Shown: positions 42,131-51,127, numbered from the stretch's first letter. The stretch: 64,000 bases of DNA from Shewanella dokdonensis (GCF_018394335.1 NZ_CP074572.1:2480001-2544000), one strand, 5' to 3'. Notes: generated by a model not told the origin, from the letters alone. Numbers and translations are program-made.

Positions 42131-42240
42131 TAACATGGTAGCCGGAGGTATCTAGCCCCAAGCCCCCACAACTCCTGCATGCGGCTCCACATAGGGCGTT
42201 TTATTTAGGATAGTGAAGTGTAATACCCGTTAACATTCTT

Positions 42241-42318
42241 AATGTCCCCCGTTGTCGAGTAGATACACTTTACCATCTGGAAGCTGCTGTATTTCGCCGA
42301 TTTTGTAAATATTCTAAT
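42241..42318 (-). pseudogene. Relic of a second repressor gene (3' fragment)
   Basis: About 78 bases are nearly the same as 43151-43228 in the repressor gene and, on the reverse strand, code NIYKIGEIQQLPDGKVYLLD versus DVYKIGEMQLLPDGKVYLLD there. It is not part of any open gene. It looks like the remnant of a duplicate or replaced repressor left by recombination. Confidence 0.75.
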
Positions 42319-42356
42319 ATGTTAGCATATGGATATTTCATGGAAGGATAAATAGT

Positions 42357-43058
42357 GTGAAGAAGATACTTGTTATTCTACTTATGTTCATGACCTTTGC
42401 CGTTAACGCCGAGGTTGTGAAGATGTCTAATAGTGGAATATGCCATAATTCTGGGAGTCAGTATTATTCTCGGGTTAAGAATTACACATCATATAAGGAT
42501 TTGGATAGTTGTCTGGCTGACGGTGGGCGGCTACCGAAGAATTATAAAGGAATCGCTGTTACTACCAGCGTTAGTTCGGATCAGGAATATTCGCGGGATA
42601 AGTTTGGCAGTGGTTGGAGTGATACCGATCACGATGGACAAGACACACGTCAAGAAGTCTTGATCTCGCAAAATACAGGACAGATTTTGCTGAGCCCTTC
42701 AGGAAAAGTAAAACAAGGTCGGTGGATATCGATGTACTCTGGGCAAGTGATAATGTCTGCCTCAGAAATTGATATTGACCATGTAGTGCCACTTTCATGG
42801 GCTTGGAAACATGGTGCCAGCGAGTGGAGTAATACACGAAGAGAAAGTTTTGCCAATGATGAGAGAAATCTGCTGGCAGTAGAAGCGTCTCTTAATCGTC
42901 AGAAAGGCGATAAAGGACTTGATGAGTGGGTTCCTCCTGCGAATAAGTGCCAGTACATAGCTAGATTCGTTAGGGTGCTGAAACTCTACCAATTAAACCT
43001 TACCCCTTCTGAAAAGCCTGTTTATACCAGGTTAGTCGAACAGTGCCAAAAAGAGTGA
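42357..43058 (+). CDS. Exported HNH endonuclease (DUF1524-like)
   Basis: A 233-residue protein with a signal peptide (VKKILVILLMFMTFAVNAEV; GTG start) and a nuclease core IDIDHVVPLSWAWKHGA, with NDERNLLAVEASLNRQKGDK supplying the N and last metal residues, as in the GmrSD C-terminal/DUF1524 HNH family. Two cysteines in the N-terminus and two at the C-terminus could form disulfides, fitting a periplasmic enzyme. Phage-borne secreted nucleases may degrade incoming DNA or serve as lysogenic conversion genes. It sits between the repressor relic and the repressor. Confidence 0.78.
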   Translation: MKKILVILLMFMTFAVNAEVVKMSNSGICHNSGSQYYSRVKNYTSYKDLDSCLADGGRLPKNYKGIAVTTSVSSDQEYSRDKFGSGWSDTDHDGQDTRQEVLISQNTGQILLSPSGKVKQGRWISMYSGQVIMSASEIDIDHVVPLSWAWKHGASEWSNTRRESFANDERNLLAVEASLNRQKGDKGLDEWVPPANKCQYIARFVRVLKLYQLNLTPSEKPVYTRLVEQCQKE

Positions 43059-43085
43059 CTAACTCTTAAACTGAAACATTTGTGG

Positions 43086-44036
43086 TTAACAGCGTTCTAA
43101 AACGCTCACTACCTTACCGTGAATGTGGGTGGTTTCGCTGTTAACTGCGTAACGTTCCCCGTTGTCGAGTAGATACACTTTACCATCTGGAAGTAACTGC
43201 ATCTCGCCGATTTTGTAAACATCATTAATCCGGTACAGGTATGTGCCTTCTGTGACTGTCTTTTCAGCGCAAGATACGAAAAGTAACTTGTTTGCTGATT
43301 GCAGCACTAACGCCTTGTGTTTGGGGTTTAAGCCAAAAGCTTGTACTGCTTCTAGGTTGAAGTGATAGTCCTGGCTGGGAACCAACTGACCGTTTTCAAT
43401 ATGGAAAACGCTTAGGCTTGTCTGCGGTTGGTGTTCCTCTGAACTCACTGGCGCAACTACGGATGGTGTGGATGGGGATACACTAGGGAACTCGTTTCCT
43501 TGACCAAAACACAAGTATTTAAGACTAACGCCAGTGATAAGATGAATTCTTACTAGCAGTTCATGTGGCACTGTATTTCTTGTCGTCCAAGTTGAAAATG
43601 TACCAGCCGTTATCCCCAACAACTCGCCAAGTTCAATTCGTGTTCTGACTTTAAACAAGTGGATTAATCGCTTGATTAATGTACGACCTCCATCCGCATT
43701 TATCGGCTGAGAAAGTGTCTGTCGATTTCGCTCTTTTTCATCAAATGAATATTTATCTGGCATCCCATCTAACTGGATTCCAAAACAAAGGTATTGCATT
43801 GGAACATTTGTAATCAAATGAATGCGTATTAATAATTCGAAAGGAGTGCTGTCTCTTGTCATCCATGTTGAGATTGTGCCGGGTGTTACCCCGATTAACT
43901 CACTAAGATCGCCTCTACCCCTCAAGTTAAACAAGTGAACAAGTCGAGATATAAGCGTCTTCCCACCATCACATCTAACTGGCGACTTTAATTCTATTGA
44001 ATTATTTTTTGTTTTATCATTGCAATTAAAATTCAT
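43086..44036 (-). CDS. P2/186-type CI repressor with duplicated DNA-binding domain
   Basis: A 316-residue repressor. Residues about 24-86 and 116-178 are two copies of the Phage_CI_repr helix-turn-helix domain (TLISRLVHLFNL, LIGVTPGTISTW and TLIKRLIHLFKV, LLGITAGTFSTW), about 40 of 63 residues identical by eye; the normal family has one copy. The C-terminus (about 225-316; LLFVSCAEKTVTEGTYLYRI) resembles the multimerisation domain of 186 CI-like proteins. The start at 44036 is preferred over 44102. It faces the Cox-like gene across a short divergent region that should hold its operators. Confidence 0.82.
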   Translation of the reverse strand: MNFNCNDKTKNNSIELKSPVRCDGGKTLISRLVHLFNLRGRGDLSELIGVTPGTISTWMTRDSTPFELLIRIHLITNVPMQYLCFGIQLDGMPDKYSFDEKERNRQTLSQPINADGGRTLIKRLIHLFKVRTRIELGELLGITAGTFSTWTTRNTVPHELLVRIHLITGVSLKYLCFGQGNEFPSVSPSTPSVVAPVSSEEHQPQTSLSVFHIENGQLVPSQDYHFNLEAVQAFGLNPKHKALVLQSANKLLFVSCAEKTVTEGTYLYRINDVYKIGEMQLLPDGKVYLLDNGERYAVNSETTHIHGKVVSVLERC

Positions 44037-44116
44037 ATGATCAACAATCCATTTGTTTGATAAACGAGCGCCACAATCCGCCAAGATGCAGAGCGCTAAC
44101 AATCGAGGATATCACA

Positions 44117-44362
44117 ATGTCAGAAACAATCCCTGATATTCAGCTGCAAGTGCCTACTCCATATGTGACATATGAAGAATTTGCACGGATCACAGGGCTA
44201 CCTTACAACACCGTCAAACGCATGGTTTATGACGGCCGTTTGCCCGTTCGGGAGAAAAACAATCCCAAAGAAAAACCCATGATCAACCTTGTTGCGCTGC
44301 ACAAGGAAGCGGGTTCCAAGCCAGTCGCTGATCCACTTTCAGCACATCAACACACCGCATAA
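44117..44362 (+). CDS. cox: Cox-like excisionase/regulator
   Basis: An 81-residue protein with an excisionase/MerR-type helix-turn-helix near its N-terminus (TYEEFARITGLPYNTVKRMV, then YDGRLPVREK). P2 Cox binds the early promoter and assists excision. It starts the rightward early operon, divergent from the repressor, the same arrangement as in P2 and 186. ATG 44117 is chosen over 44057 because the short form begins after GAGGAT. Confidence 0.8.
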   Translation: MSETIPDIQLQVPTPYVTYEEFARITGLPYNTVKRMVYDGRLPVREKNNPKEKPMINLVALHKEAGSKPVADPLSAHQHTA

Positions 44363-44399
44363 CACAGTTACAGCATCGCGCAATAGGGAGAAAGCCGCC

Positions 44400-44945
44400 A
44401 TGTATGCAACTCAGATGAATATACAAAAAGGCGCAGGACAGCCGCATGTGCTGGGTGCTATGCGCCAGTTCGCTGATGCCGAAAACCTTAATGAAATAGC
44501 AGACCGGGCAGGGCTGCGGTCAGCGCAGGTTCTGCGTAACAAGCTGTTAGCAGAACAACCTCACCAGTTGACGATTCACGAGCTGGTAAAGGTGACGCTG
44601 GCAAGCGGCAACCGCTGTCTGGTGGATGGCATTCTGCTGGAGCTGCAATGTGCGCCGTCAGTGGGCATTAAGCAGCTGCAAGACACAGCGAACATGTCAC
44701 TGACAGACCGGGCTCTAGAGATAACAGCTAATGCCGGACAACTGGGCAGTATCGCACTGGATGCCAAAACAAAGCGCGGTGTTACTAACCGCATGAGGCA
44801 CGAGGCTGCGCGCAGGGTTGCGCTGGTCATGAGTTCCTTAGCCGTTTTTATGTCCGAAATTGAATCCCGCTGTCAGTCCATACCTGTGCTGTCAGTTGCC
44901 AGCGATGTATTTCAAGCAGGCATGCCAATGCCTGGCCTGTCGTAA
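44400..44945 (+). CDS. CII-type phage regulatory protein
   Basis: A 181-residue protein of the 186 CII/CP76 family, which activates lysogeny promoters. Seen: LNEIADRAGLRSAQVLRNKL as the HTH, then an alpha-helical tail with AGQLGSIALDAKTKRGVTNR. The start at 44400 follows AGGGAG. Second gene of the early operon. Confidence 0.83.
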   Translation: MYATQMNIQKGAGQPHVLGAMRQFADAENLNEIADRAGLRSAQVLRNKLLAEQPHQLTIHELVKVTLASGNRCLVDGILLELQCAPSVGIKQLQDTANMSLTDRALEITANAGQLGSIALDAKTKRGVTNRMRHEAARRVALVMSSLAVFMSEIESRCQSIPVLSVASDVFQAGMPMPGLS

Positions 44946-44955
44946 GAGGCTCCAG

Positions 44956-45228
44956 ATGAATACCGCATTTTTACTTGCCGCCCGTTTTGAAACGCCAGCC
45001 GTGGAGCTGCGCAAAATCTGCCTGGAGTTTTTTGGCATCAATGCCAAAACCGCAGAGCAACACGCTGCCGCGCAAAAGTTGCCAGTACCTACATTCAAAC
45101 TGCGCGATTCGGGTAAGGCACCCACCATGGTCAAAATCGAAGACCTGGCCGCTTTTATCGATGCCCGTCACGCCGCCGCGAAACGTGACTGGGACGCCAT
45201 ACAGCACGCTAAGGGGAACATCAGATGA
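44956..45228 (+). CDS. PrtN-like (pyocin activator) protein
   Basis: A 90-residue protein whose start MNTAFLLAARFETPAVELRK and KLRDSGKAPTMVKIEDLAAF resemble Pseudomonas PrtN, the activator of pyocin genes. Related small proteins are common in the early regions of P2-like phages of marine bacteria. It probably binds DNA as a regulator. Ends at an ATGA overlap with the next gene. Confidence 0.75.
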   Translation: MNTAFLLAARFETPAVELRKICLEFFGINAKTAEQHAAAQKLPVPTFKLRDSGKAPTMVKIEDLAAFIDARHAAAKRDWDAIQHAKGNIR

Positions 45229-45671
45229 ACAGTTGCCAAACGGTAAAGACGCGCGACGGCATGGTGCCGCTATCCAGTTTCAAAATGACAGGAGAGCAGG
45301 CAATTGCCGCTATGCGCAAACAACTGGGCAAATCCAGTTTGGCGGCCGCCTACGACAAGCTAACGGGTCAGCAGCGCGCCATCGTGCTGTTTGCTGCCCG
45401 CATCAAACCGTCAACAGCCATAGACACACCGCTGTTGCAGTTGCCTATGGCCCAGCGTGAGGCGGTACGTATGGCAATCATCAGTATCGCCAGTTTGGGC
45501 AATGCCATGGCAGGTGTCCCGAATGGGCGTGAGCAGATTATTACCGAACACCCTCAGCGTAAGCCAAAGCAGATCAAGCCAAGCACTCCGGCCAATACCA
45601 ATCACACAATCGATATCAGTGAGTTAGCTGCCGAGTTAGCCGCAGATGTAGCACAGAGGAAACGGGCATGA
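45225..45671 (+). CDS. Phage early protein of unknown function
   Basis: A 148-residue protein with a helical middle (GEQAIAAMRKQLGKSSLAAA, DKLTGQQRAIVLFAARIK) and an acidic/basic tail (ISELAAELAADVAQRKRA). It overlaps the previous stop (ATGA). No domain recognised. Confidence 0.65.
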   Translation: MNSCQTVKTRDGMVPLSSFKMTGEQAIAAMRKQLGKSSLAAAYDKLTGQQRAIVLFAARIKPSTAIDTPLLQLPMAQREAVRMAIISIASLGNAMAGVPNGREQIITEHPQRKPKQIKPSTPANTNHTIDISELAAELAADVAQRKRA

Positions 45672-45754
45672 AGTCAGGTATGGGAAATTATCGCGAATTA
45701 GTAAGAAAGGTGCCGACTGCGCCAACAGTCGGCCAACAAATGGGAGGTAACCAT

Positions 45755-45985
45755 ATGTCACTGCAGAGCATAACACCGGAACAGGCAATTGCAAGAGAAG
45801 CCAATGACGTGATCCGGTCACTGTATTTCACTACACCGGCCTCACGCGACAGCGTTGAAGCCGCACTGGATTCACTGCTCGCCGTTGCCAGCAGCATTGC
45901 GCCAACGGTAGCCAAGCACATCAATGTCAGGCTGATAGCCTTGCGCAACCGTATTCATGTTCCGTTGATCCAGCAGGGGGCGTAA
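45755..45985 (+). CDS. Phage early protein of unknown function
   Basis: A 76-residue, mainly alpha-helical protein (SLQSITPEQAIAREANDVIR). ATG 45755 is chosen because GGGAGG sits eight bases upstream; a longer frame to 45668 has no such site. Confidence 0.6.
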   Translation: MSLQSITPEQAIAREANDVIRSLYFTTPASRDSVEAALDSLLAVASSIAPTVAKHINVRLIALRNRIHVPLIQQGA

Positions 45986-45987
45986 CT

Positions 45988-46293
45988 ATGCAATTGGATA
46001 TGAACAACATTCAACACCGCCGCCTGCGCAAACTGCTGGCTGAGCTGGTTGGGTTACATGCCAACTGTTTGCACACTCAGGGCGTTGAGTCAGCGCAGAT
46101 TTACCAGAGCATGGCCGTAGGTATAAGCCGCGTTTGTGCTGCGGTATTAGTGGATTACGCGGCTGCTGACGCCTGCCTCGAAGTACATGAACACATGTAC
46201 CAGCATGACCGTGCCTTTATTGCCAGTAAGCGGTCGAACACACAACACTGGGCAGGTGAGGCGCGGGCTAGTGACATGAGGGCCAGTGCATGA
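45988..46293 (+). CDS. Phage early protein of unknown function
   Basis: A 101-residue helical protein (RRLRKLLAELVGLHANCLHT). Starts two bases after the previous stop and overlaps the next start by 4 bases, so it is translated as part of the operon. No family assigned. Confidence 0.6.
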   Translation: MQLDMNNIQHRRLRKLLAELVGLHANCLHTQGVESAQIYQSMAVGISRVCAAVLVDYAAADACLEVHEHMYQHDRAFIASKRSNTQHWAGEARASDMRASA

Positions 46294-46517
46294 GCCAGCA
46301 TTATGAAATATTAGAACGGCTGCATTTGCGGCCGTCATTCAACTCTGCCATCAGCCTTGCGGCCTGTTTCAGTGAGAAACAACCCGCGCGCAAAGTTAGC
46401 CAAGCGCAGCGCCGTAAGGCTGCTGCTCGTCGCCGCATTGAAGCCCATCAGGAGCGCATTGCTATCGCGCAATCACTTGGTTGCAGCCCTCGGGAACTAG
46501 GGGAAATAGCACTATGA
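46290..46517 (+). CDS. Phage early protein of unknown function
   Basis: A 75-residue basic protein (KVSQAQRRKAAARRRIEAHQ) with a long charged helix. Overlaps both neighbours by 4 bases. Could bind nucleic acid by its charge; unconfirmed. Confidence 0.6.
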   Translation: MSQHYEILERLHLRPSFNSAISLAACFSEKQPARKVSQAQRRKAAARRRIEAHQERIAIAQSLGCSPRELGEIAL

Positions 46518-47002
46518 GTACAATTATCAATATTGCGCTGACACCAAAACAGCGCCATGAGCTAGCAACAACAGCACAACGCCTGCGGGTAGATATTTCT
46601 AAACACCCTCTAGTTATTGAACTTTGCGACTCCCTGATCGATGCCAATAACATAATAGACATCATCGCAAAGCTAGCCAATGCAGGCGACTTGGAATCTA
46701 TTAAAGCTGTAGCAAAACCGGCAGAAGAAAATCCGCTATCTGAGATTGTAACCACCCAAGACACATCAGTGTTGGAAAGTGTTTTGATTCCAAAGGTTAA
46801 ACCAATCGAATACGAGTTTTTACGCATACAGTGTGTCACACAAAGTAATCGTTATTCAGAGATACGCGATAGAGCAGCTTTAAATGGGGAGCATAAGACT
46901 GTCGTTGATAACTGGCAGCGTTCTATCGATGAAGTAAACCGCCTGGAGCAGTTCTTTGCGCAGCTGATTGAAAAGTGCGGAGGATGGTATGAAAACCAAT
47001 GA
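46514..47002 (+). CDS. Phage early protein of unknown function
   Basis: A 162-residue protein (STIINIALTPKQRHELATTA; HPLVIELCDSLIDANNIIDI) mostly helical, with a C-terminal RSIDEVNRLEQFFAQLIEKC stretch likely to form a coiled coil. The ATG at 46514 overlaps the previous stop. No family assigned. Confidence 0.62.
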   Translation: MSTIINIALTPKQRHELATTAQRLRVDISKHPLVIELCDSLIDANNIIDIIAKLANAGDLESIKAVAKPAEENPLSEIVTTQDTSVLESVLIPKVKPIEYEFLRIQCVTQSNRYSEIRDRAALNGEHKTVVDNWQRSIDEVNRLEQFFAQLIEKCGGWYENQ

Positions 47003-47084
47003 AGAATTTTCCCTACGTATTACCAACGGCCCAGCAAAAGGCCATTATTTTGACGATATGATTGACGAGGTAGGTGGCCTATGA
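46989..47084 (+). CDS. Very small phage protein
   Basis: ATG 46989 after GGAGGATGG gives 31 residues (MKTNEEFSLRITNGPAKGHY, then FDDMIDEVGGL), overlapping the end of the previous gene by 14 bases and the start of the next (ATGA). The perfect nesting and the ribosome site support it as a real gene; function unknown. Confidence 0.5.
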   Translation: MKTNEEFSLRITNGPAKGHYFDDMIDEVGGL

Positions 47085-47272
47085 CCACCTACGCAGCAGA
47101 GCTACTGCACTATGTCATTTGTCATCTAAACATAGAAAGCCGCAATCTGGCAGAGCGAACTGCGCAGGCGGAAGCCTATCTGGATGCCAATATCGGGCAA
47201 GACTGGCGCAGTAGAACAGCTACCCCTGTCGCTGGCACATGTATCATTGCTGACACAGGCGAGGAAGATTGA
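47081..47272 (+). CDS. Small phage protein of unknown function
   Basis: A 63-residue protein (MTTYAAELLHYVICHLNIES, RTAQAEAYLDANIGQDWRS) mainly helical. Its stop overlaps the ATG of the replication gene (TGATGG), so translation is coupled. Confidence 0.6.
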   Translation: MTTYAAELLHYVICHLNIESRNLAERTAQAEAYLDANIGQDWRSRTATPVAGTCIIADTGEED

Positions 47273-49526
47273 TGGACCTCGCTAAATTTGAGCGCCAGGC
47301 CGGGTTAGCTACCTCGGCCATTTTTATTAACTACAAACAGCGCGATGATCTGCGCTGGTGCTTGCAGCAATTGGAATGGCTACCGGAAGACATTGCCACC
47401 ACGTTATTTGTTGATTACCTGAGCCGTTATAAACGCAACGAGCGCAGCGCCAATATATGGTTGCGTACTCGATGCGAAACCATGCACAAAATCCTCAAGC
47501 GGTTTCCTGTACCACTGTTTCATATGAGTACCGAAACTCGCCGAGCGGCATTGGCGCGGGAATGGGCCGACCGCTGCCAGTTGCTGCTGCACCAAATGAC
47601 CGACTACGGACACAAGCAGGTAGATGCAAAAGCGCTGATCTCTGCCGTGCGTCAACCGGCTGACCAGTGGGGTATCTGCCCGGCATTGCCATCATTTGAA
47701 GACTATGAAGCGCGTAAAGCAGCGGGTGAGTTTGAACGCGATCCAAGTTTCTATAATGCCGTGCTAGGGGCTGTTTGCCGTCTGACAGACGATAAATGGT
47801 GGACTCGTCAGCTTGAGCGTATGTTTCGCCGATATCAGGAACATGCCGCCATTGTCGTTGGTAAAGTCCGTTCAGGAGTCTCGCCTTATGTTTCTAACAA
47901 GTCACTGCGCGACTACAAAGCGCGAAAACAGATAGCGCAGGCATGGTTGAACGGCAACTTTGTGATCAACCGTGATCATGACTTGGAGATGTTGTTAGCT
48001 GATGCTGTGGCTACCAGTGTTGCCAATCCTCAGAATCGCCGTAATGAACTCATGGTGCGGATGCGTGGTTTTGAAGAATACGCTAAGGATAATGACTACG
48101 TTGGCGAGTTCTACACCTGGACGGCACCGAGCCGATTCCACAGTTATGTCAAAAGTAAAAGGGAACGAGTCACGCCAACAAGCGTTATCAGGGCGCCAGC
48201 CCAAGAGTTACCCAGCGTTACCTATGCCACCAGTGGGCTAAATGTCGCGCTGCGCTGGCACGTAATGAGGTTAAATTTTTCGGTTTCCGTGTAGTAGAGC
48301 CGCATCATGATGGCACTCCACATTGGCACTTGCTTCTATTTGTGAAACCAGAGCAGTTGCGTTTGCTGCGTTCCATTATGCGCCGCTATGCCCTACAGCA
48401 TGACAAAGCTGAGCTAGCACCACCGAAGGGCCATCGTGGTCGTAACTTTCAGGGATACCGCCCACGCTTCGACTTTAAAACCATTGACCCCGAGCGTGGC
48501 AGCGCCACGGGCTACATTGCCAAATATATCGCCAAGAATATCGACGGTGCATATGTTGCAGATGATTTTGAGGCTGAAAGCTCAGGTATTCATGGTGCCG
48601 AAGGTGTAGCCGCCTGGGCGAGTCTTTGGGGGCTGCGTCAGTTTCAACAAATTGGCGGTCCATCTGTCACAGCATGGCGTGAATTACGCCGAATCCGCGA
48701 ACCCCTGAACAGTGAAGACATTCTCGAAACTATTCGTCGAACTGCCGATAACGCCGACTGGCAGCGCTTCATTGAAACCATGGGCGGCGCTTGCCTGCCA
48801 CGTGCCCTGCGCCCAGTAAAGCTAATGAAAGCGATAGATGAAGCCGCAAACCAGTACGGGGAAGATATCACCCGCCTGCGCGGTGTCATGTCCGCCACGT
48901 TAGGGGCGATCACCAGAATTGAAGGCTGGGAGATTTCACGGCAGGGACTCGGGCAGACAGACGGCTCCGCTGTTGCTTTTGAAAGCGGCGACAGCCGCGC
49001 AGCTTGGAGTTCTGACAATAACTGTACGCGAGGATCAAAAACACCAGAAAAGGATCAACGATTGATCGCTGAACTTAAAAAACTGGGGGTTGAAGCGTGT
49101 GATCTTGCGCTACTGCGACAGGGGGCCGTTATCAATTCCGAGGGATCCTTAATTCGCCTGCGCCGCTCAGGTCAAACCGGGGCTGAAATGCTCATCGTCA
49201 GCCGCGCAACCGATGCCGCCGAAGAAAATAACGCCGATTTTCATGATCTAGACGCCATCACCGAGGCCGAGCAGCGCCAATACATCGCCACAGAACGCCA
49301 GCGCCTACGCCGCGAAGCGTGGAAGCTGATGGAAGAACACCAAGACGGCGACATAGAGGACTGGATCAACAACCAGAGCAGCATTGAGCTATCGCAGCTC
49401 GCCATCGAACAACTTACCGACGTGCTGGAACTGGAGCGCATCGAAACCGCAATGCACAACAAACGCCAGCGCCAGCAAACACAGCAACAATATTGGGAGG
49501 ACGTTGAAGACTATGCCGACTTCTAG
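47272..49526 (+). CDS. A: P2 gpA-like replication endonuclease (HUH, rolling circle; frameshifted)
   Basis: The phage replication initiator that nicks the origin and stays linked to the 5' end. About 751 residues after joining two frames near 48150-48200 (YVKSK, then NKRYQGASPRVTQRYL). Motifs: the HUH metal site in PHHDGTPHWHLLLF near residue 345, and YIAKYIAK with the two active tyrosines (YxxxY) near residue 414. Seen in P2, 186 and related phages. A ribosome site GAGGAAG precedes ATG 47272. Confidence 0.85.
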
Positions 49527-49764
49527 CTGCATTTATGACATGAACAAACAAGAAGACAGAGACCGATACGCCGCAGAGCAGCTTAAAAGCCGCCAGTGCT
49601 TTGAGCGCTTCCAGCGCTGTAGAAATATGCTCGACAGCAGCAGATCACGCCAGCAAATCATCGCCTGGTTAGACTGCCTGCAGCCAGCAGAACGGGAACG
49701 CTGCCGACAGGTACTTAACGACATTAAAAATGGCCGCAGAGCAAAAGCGGAGATGAATACATGA
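49513..49764 (+). CDS. Phage protein of unknown function
   Basis: An 83-residue, highly charged helical protein (DRDRYAAEQLKSRQCFERFQ) with four cysteines. It overlaps the end of the replication gene and the start of the next. Position matches small accessory genes downstream of A in P2-like phages; not identified. Confidence 0.6.
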   Translation: MPTSSCIYDMNKQEDRDRYAAEQLKSRQCFERFQRCRNMLDSSRSRQQIIAWLDCLQPAERERCRQVLNDIKNGRRAKAEMNT

Positions 49765-50054
49765 TGCAAACATTGCTCAGAGGTATCGAACAGGAAGCGA
49801 CGATCATGGATTTAATCAGCCTCACTGATATTACCAGCGAAGGCATTATAGGCGGCCTAGTAGATTACTACGTGCGCGGCCATAACTTGACCACAGCTGC
49901 CGCCTTGAACGGCCAAACTAAAGGCAACTTAGGTACCGCAAAAGCTACATTAGAAGCCAAAGCAATGATCGTGTACCGCATCAACGAACGAGAAAATGCA
50001 CGAAAAGGTTATGGGTTCACTCAGAACAATTTGCAAATGGAGGTAAACCAGTGA
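49761..50054 (+). CDS. PapB-like small DNA-binding protein (tentative)
   Basis: A 97-residue protein. LVDYYVRGHNLTTAAALNGQ followed by TKGNLGTAKATLEAKA has the length and pattern of the PapB/PefB family (RG, then AA, then a GN turn), HTH proteins that regulate fimbriae. The similarity is weak. It ends overlapping the GTG of the next gene. Confidence 0.5.
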   Translation: MMQTLLRGIEQEATIMDLISLTDITSEGIIGGLVDYYVRGHNLTTAAALNGQTKGNLGTAKATLEAKAMIVYRINERENARKGYGFTQNNLQMEVNQ

Positions 50055-50308
50055 TCATCACCGCTACCACTCAAGTGAATATTAGTCAGCAAGAGATAGA
50101 CCGCATTACCACCGCTAGGCTTAATCAGTTTTGGCTGCGGATGAATGTCACTGCAGATAGTTTGCGTATAGAAAACGGTAACCTAGTTGTAGATTACACC
50201 GTAGCTGGCGGGCATGAGATTAGCGAAGTATTGCGCAAAGCTACCGAGCTGGACAGCGCAATATTCACCGTAATGAAAGCACTAAACGCCCCATACCACA
50301 CTTTTTAG
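50051..50308 (+). CDS. Phage protein of unknown function
   Basis: An 85-residue protein with alternating strand and helix (VNISQQEIDRITTARLNQFW). GTG start at 50051. Last gene of the early operon; a nested inverted repeat follows. Confidence 0.58.
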   Translation: MIITATTQVNISQQEIDRITTARLNQFWLRMNVTADSLRIENGNLVVDYTVAGGHEISEVLRKATELDSAIFTVMKALNAPYHTF

Positions 50309-50325
50309 ACCGTGCAACCCTTCGA

Positions 50326-50376
50326 CTGAAACGAACATCGTTTTCAATGAAAACGGTATTTATTAGCTCGTTTCAG
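50326..50376. repeat. Nested inverted repeats after the early operon
   Basis: Outer arms CTGAAACGA (50326-50334) and TCGTTTCAG (50368-50376), inner arms CGTTTTCA (50339-50346) and TGAAAACG (50348-50355), one-base centre. GAAA(C/A)CG units occur in both orientations four times in 51 bases. A regulator operator or replication-related structure is possible; no T tail, so not a simple terminator. The surrounding gap (50309-50521) has no gene. Confidence 0.75.
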
Positions 50377-50521
50377 CCGAACGATCATTAACTTGTTTTT
50401 ACATGTTTAGATATCCACACGCAGCTTCTTTTGCGATTGAAATGCACATAGTTGCGCGATTAAAAATCTGTGGATAATAGGTTATGCCATTTGGCGAATG
50501 AACAAGTAAGGAGTTGTACTT

Positions 50522-50707
50522 ATGTGTATATGCTTGAAGCTACAGCAGATCGGTTTGCTGGCTGAACTAATGGCGAATACGGCCGTTTCTGAGAGTGATA
50601 AAAATGCTGCTAATGCATTAATTGCAGAAATATCAGTTACGCCTTGCAAGGAGTTTTCATTGAAAACACCGACGAGCCCAAGCAGTGTCACGGCAACAGG
50701 TCAGTAA
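50522..50707 (+). CDS. Small protein of unknown function
   Basis: A 61-residue protein (LKLQQIGLLAELMANTAVSE) with AAGGAG nine bases before the ATG. It overlaps the 3' end of the opposite-strand XRE gene. No family assigned. Confidence 0.5.
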   Translation: MCICLKLQQIGLLAELMANTAVSESDKNAANALIAEISVTPCKEFSLKTPTSPSSVTATGQ

Positions 50708-50978
50708 TGGCCTTTAGGTGATACATAATTTTTTGTCGTTCTTGAGCAGACAGCGATAGTGGAGCTGTCTGCTCATAATCCAATAATTCAGCCAACGGCA
50801 CGTTGAGCACATCAGCAATTGCCAGCAAAACAGATAAACGCATGTCATAACCGCCTTCGATTTTCCCCATTGTTCGTTCCCCAATTCCGATTTCTGTTGC
50901 AAGCTCTAACTGAGTCATTTTAAGCCGCTTTCTATGATGGCTAATCCGTTTCCCGATCAGAGCAAATCTGATTGCCAT
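50688..50978 (-). CDS. XRE-family HTH transcriptional regulator
   Basis: A 96-residue protein with a canonical helix-turn-helix (ISHHRKRLKMTQLELATEIG, IGERTMGKIEGGYDMRLSVL). The start at 50978 (MAIRFALIG) is favoured by AGGA upstream; the frame extends to 51089. Being a second regulator inside the phage, it may control the small gene at 51128 and neighbours rather than lysogeny. Confidence 0.85.
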   Translation of the reverse strand: MAIRFALIGKRISHHRKRLKMTQLELATEIGIGERTMGKIEGGYDMRLSVLLAIADVLNVPLAELLDYEQTAPLSLSAQERQKIMYHLKAITDLLP

Positions 50979-51127
50979 ATTACGCACATTCCTGTGAAGG
51001 ATGACTTTGAGCCGTAGAATTTTACCGAAATTAAAAGGAGTGCCAGCAGCTTTTTGCGGTTTGTGTCTGAGAAAAAGTATTAATATCAAAATGTAACGGA
51101 TCGTAGTAATCAGACGGAGTTGTGAAT

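Noticed and set aside
42130..42205. Sequence resembling the 3' end of a group II intron (on the reverse strand)
   Set aside because: The GAGCCGCATGC and CTACC-like ends are suggestive, but no reverse transcriptase, domain V hairpin or complete structure is present; too short to claim.
42117..42240. A third attC site after the small membrane gene
   Set aside because: Only a vague TAATAAC...GGCGTTTTA pair was seen, without a stem; not enough to call.
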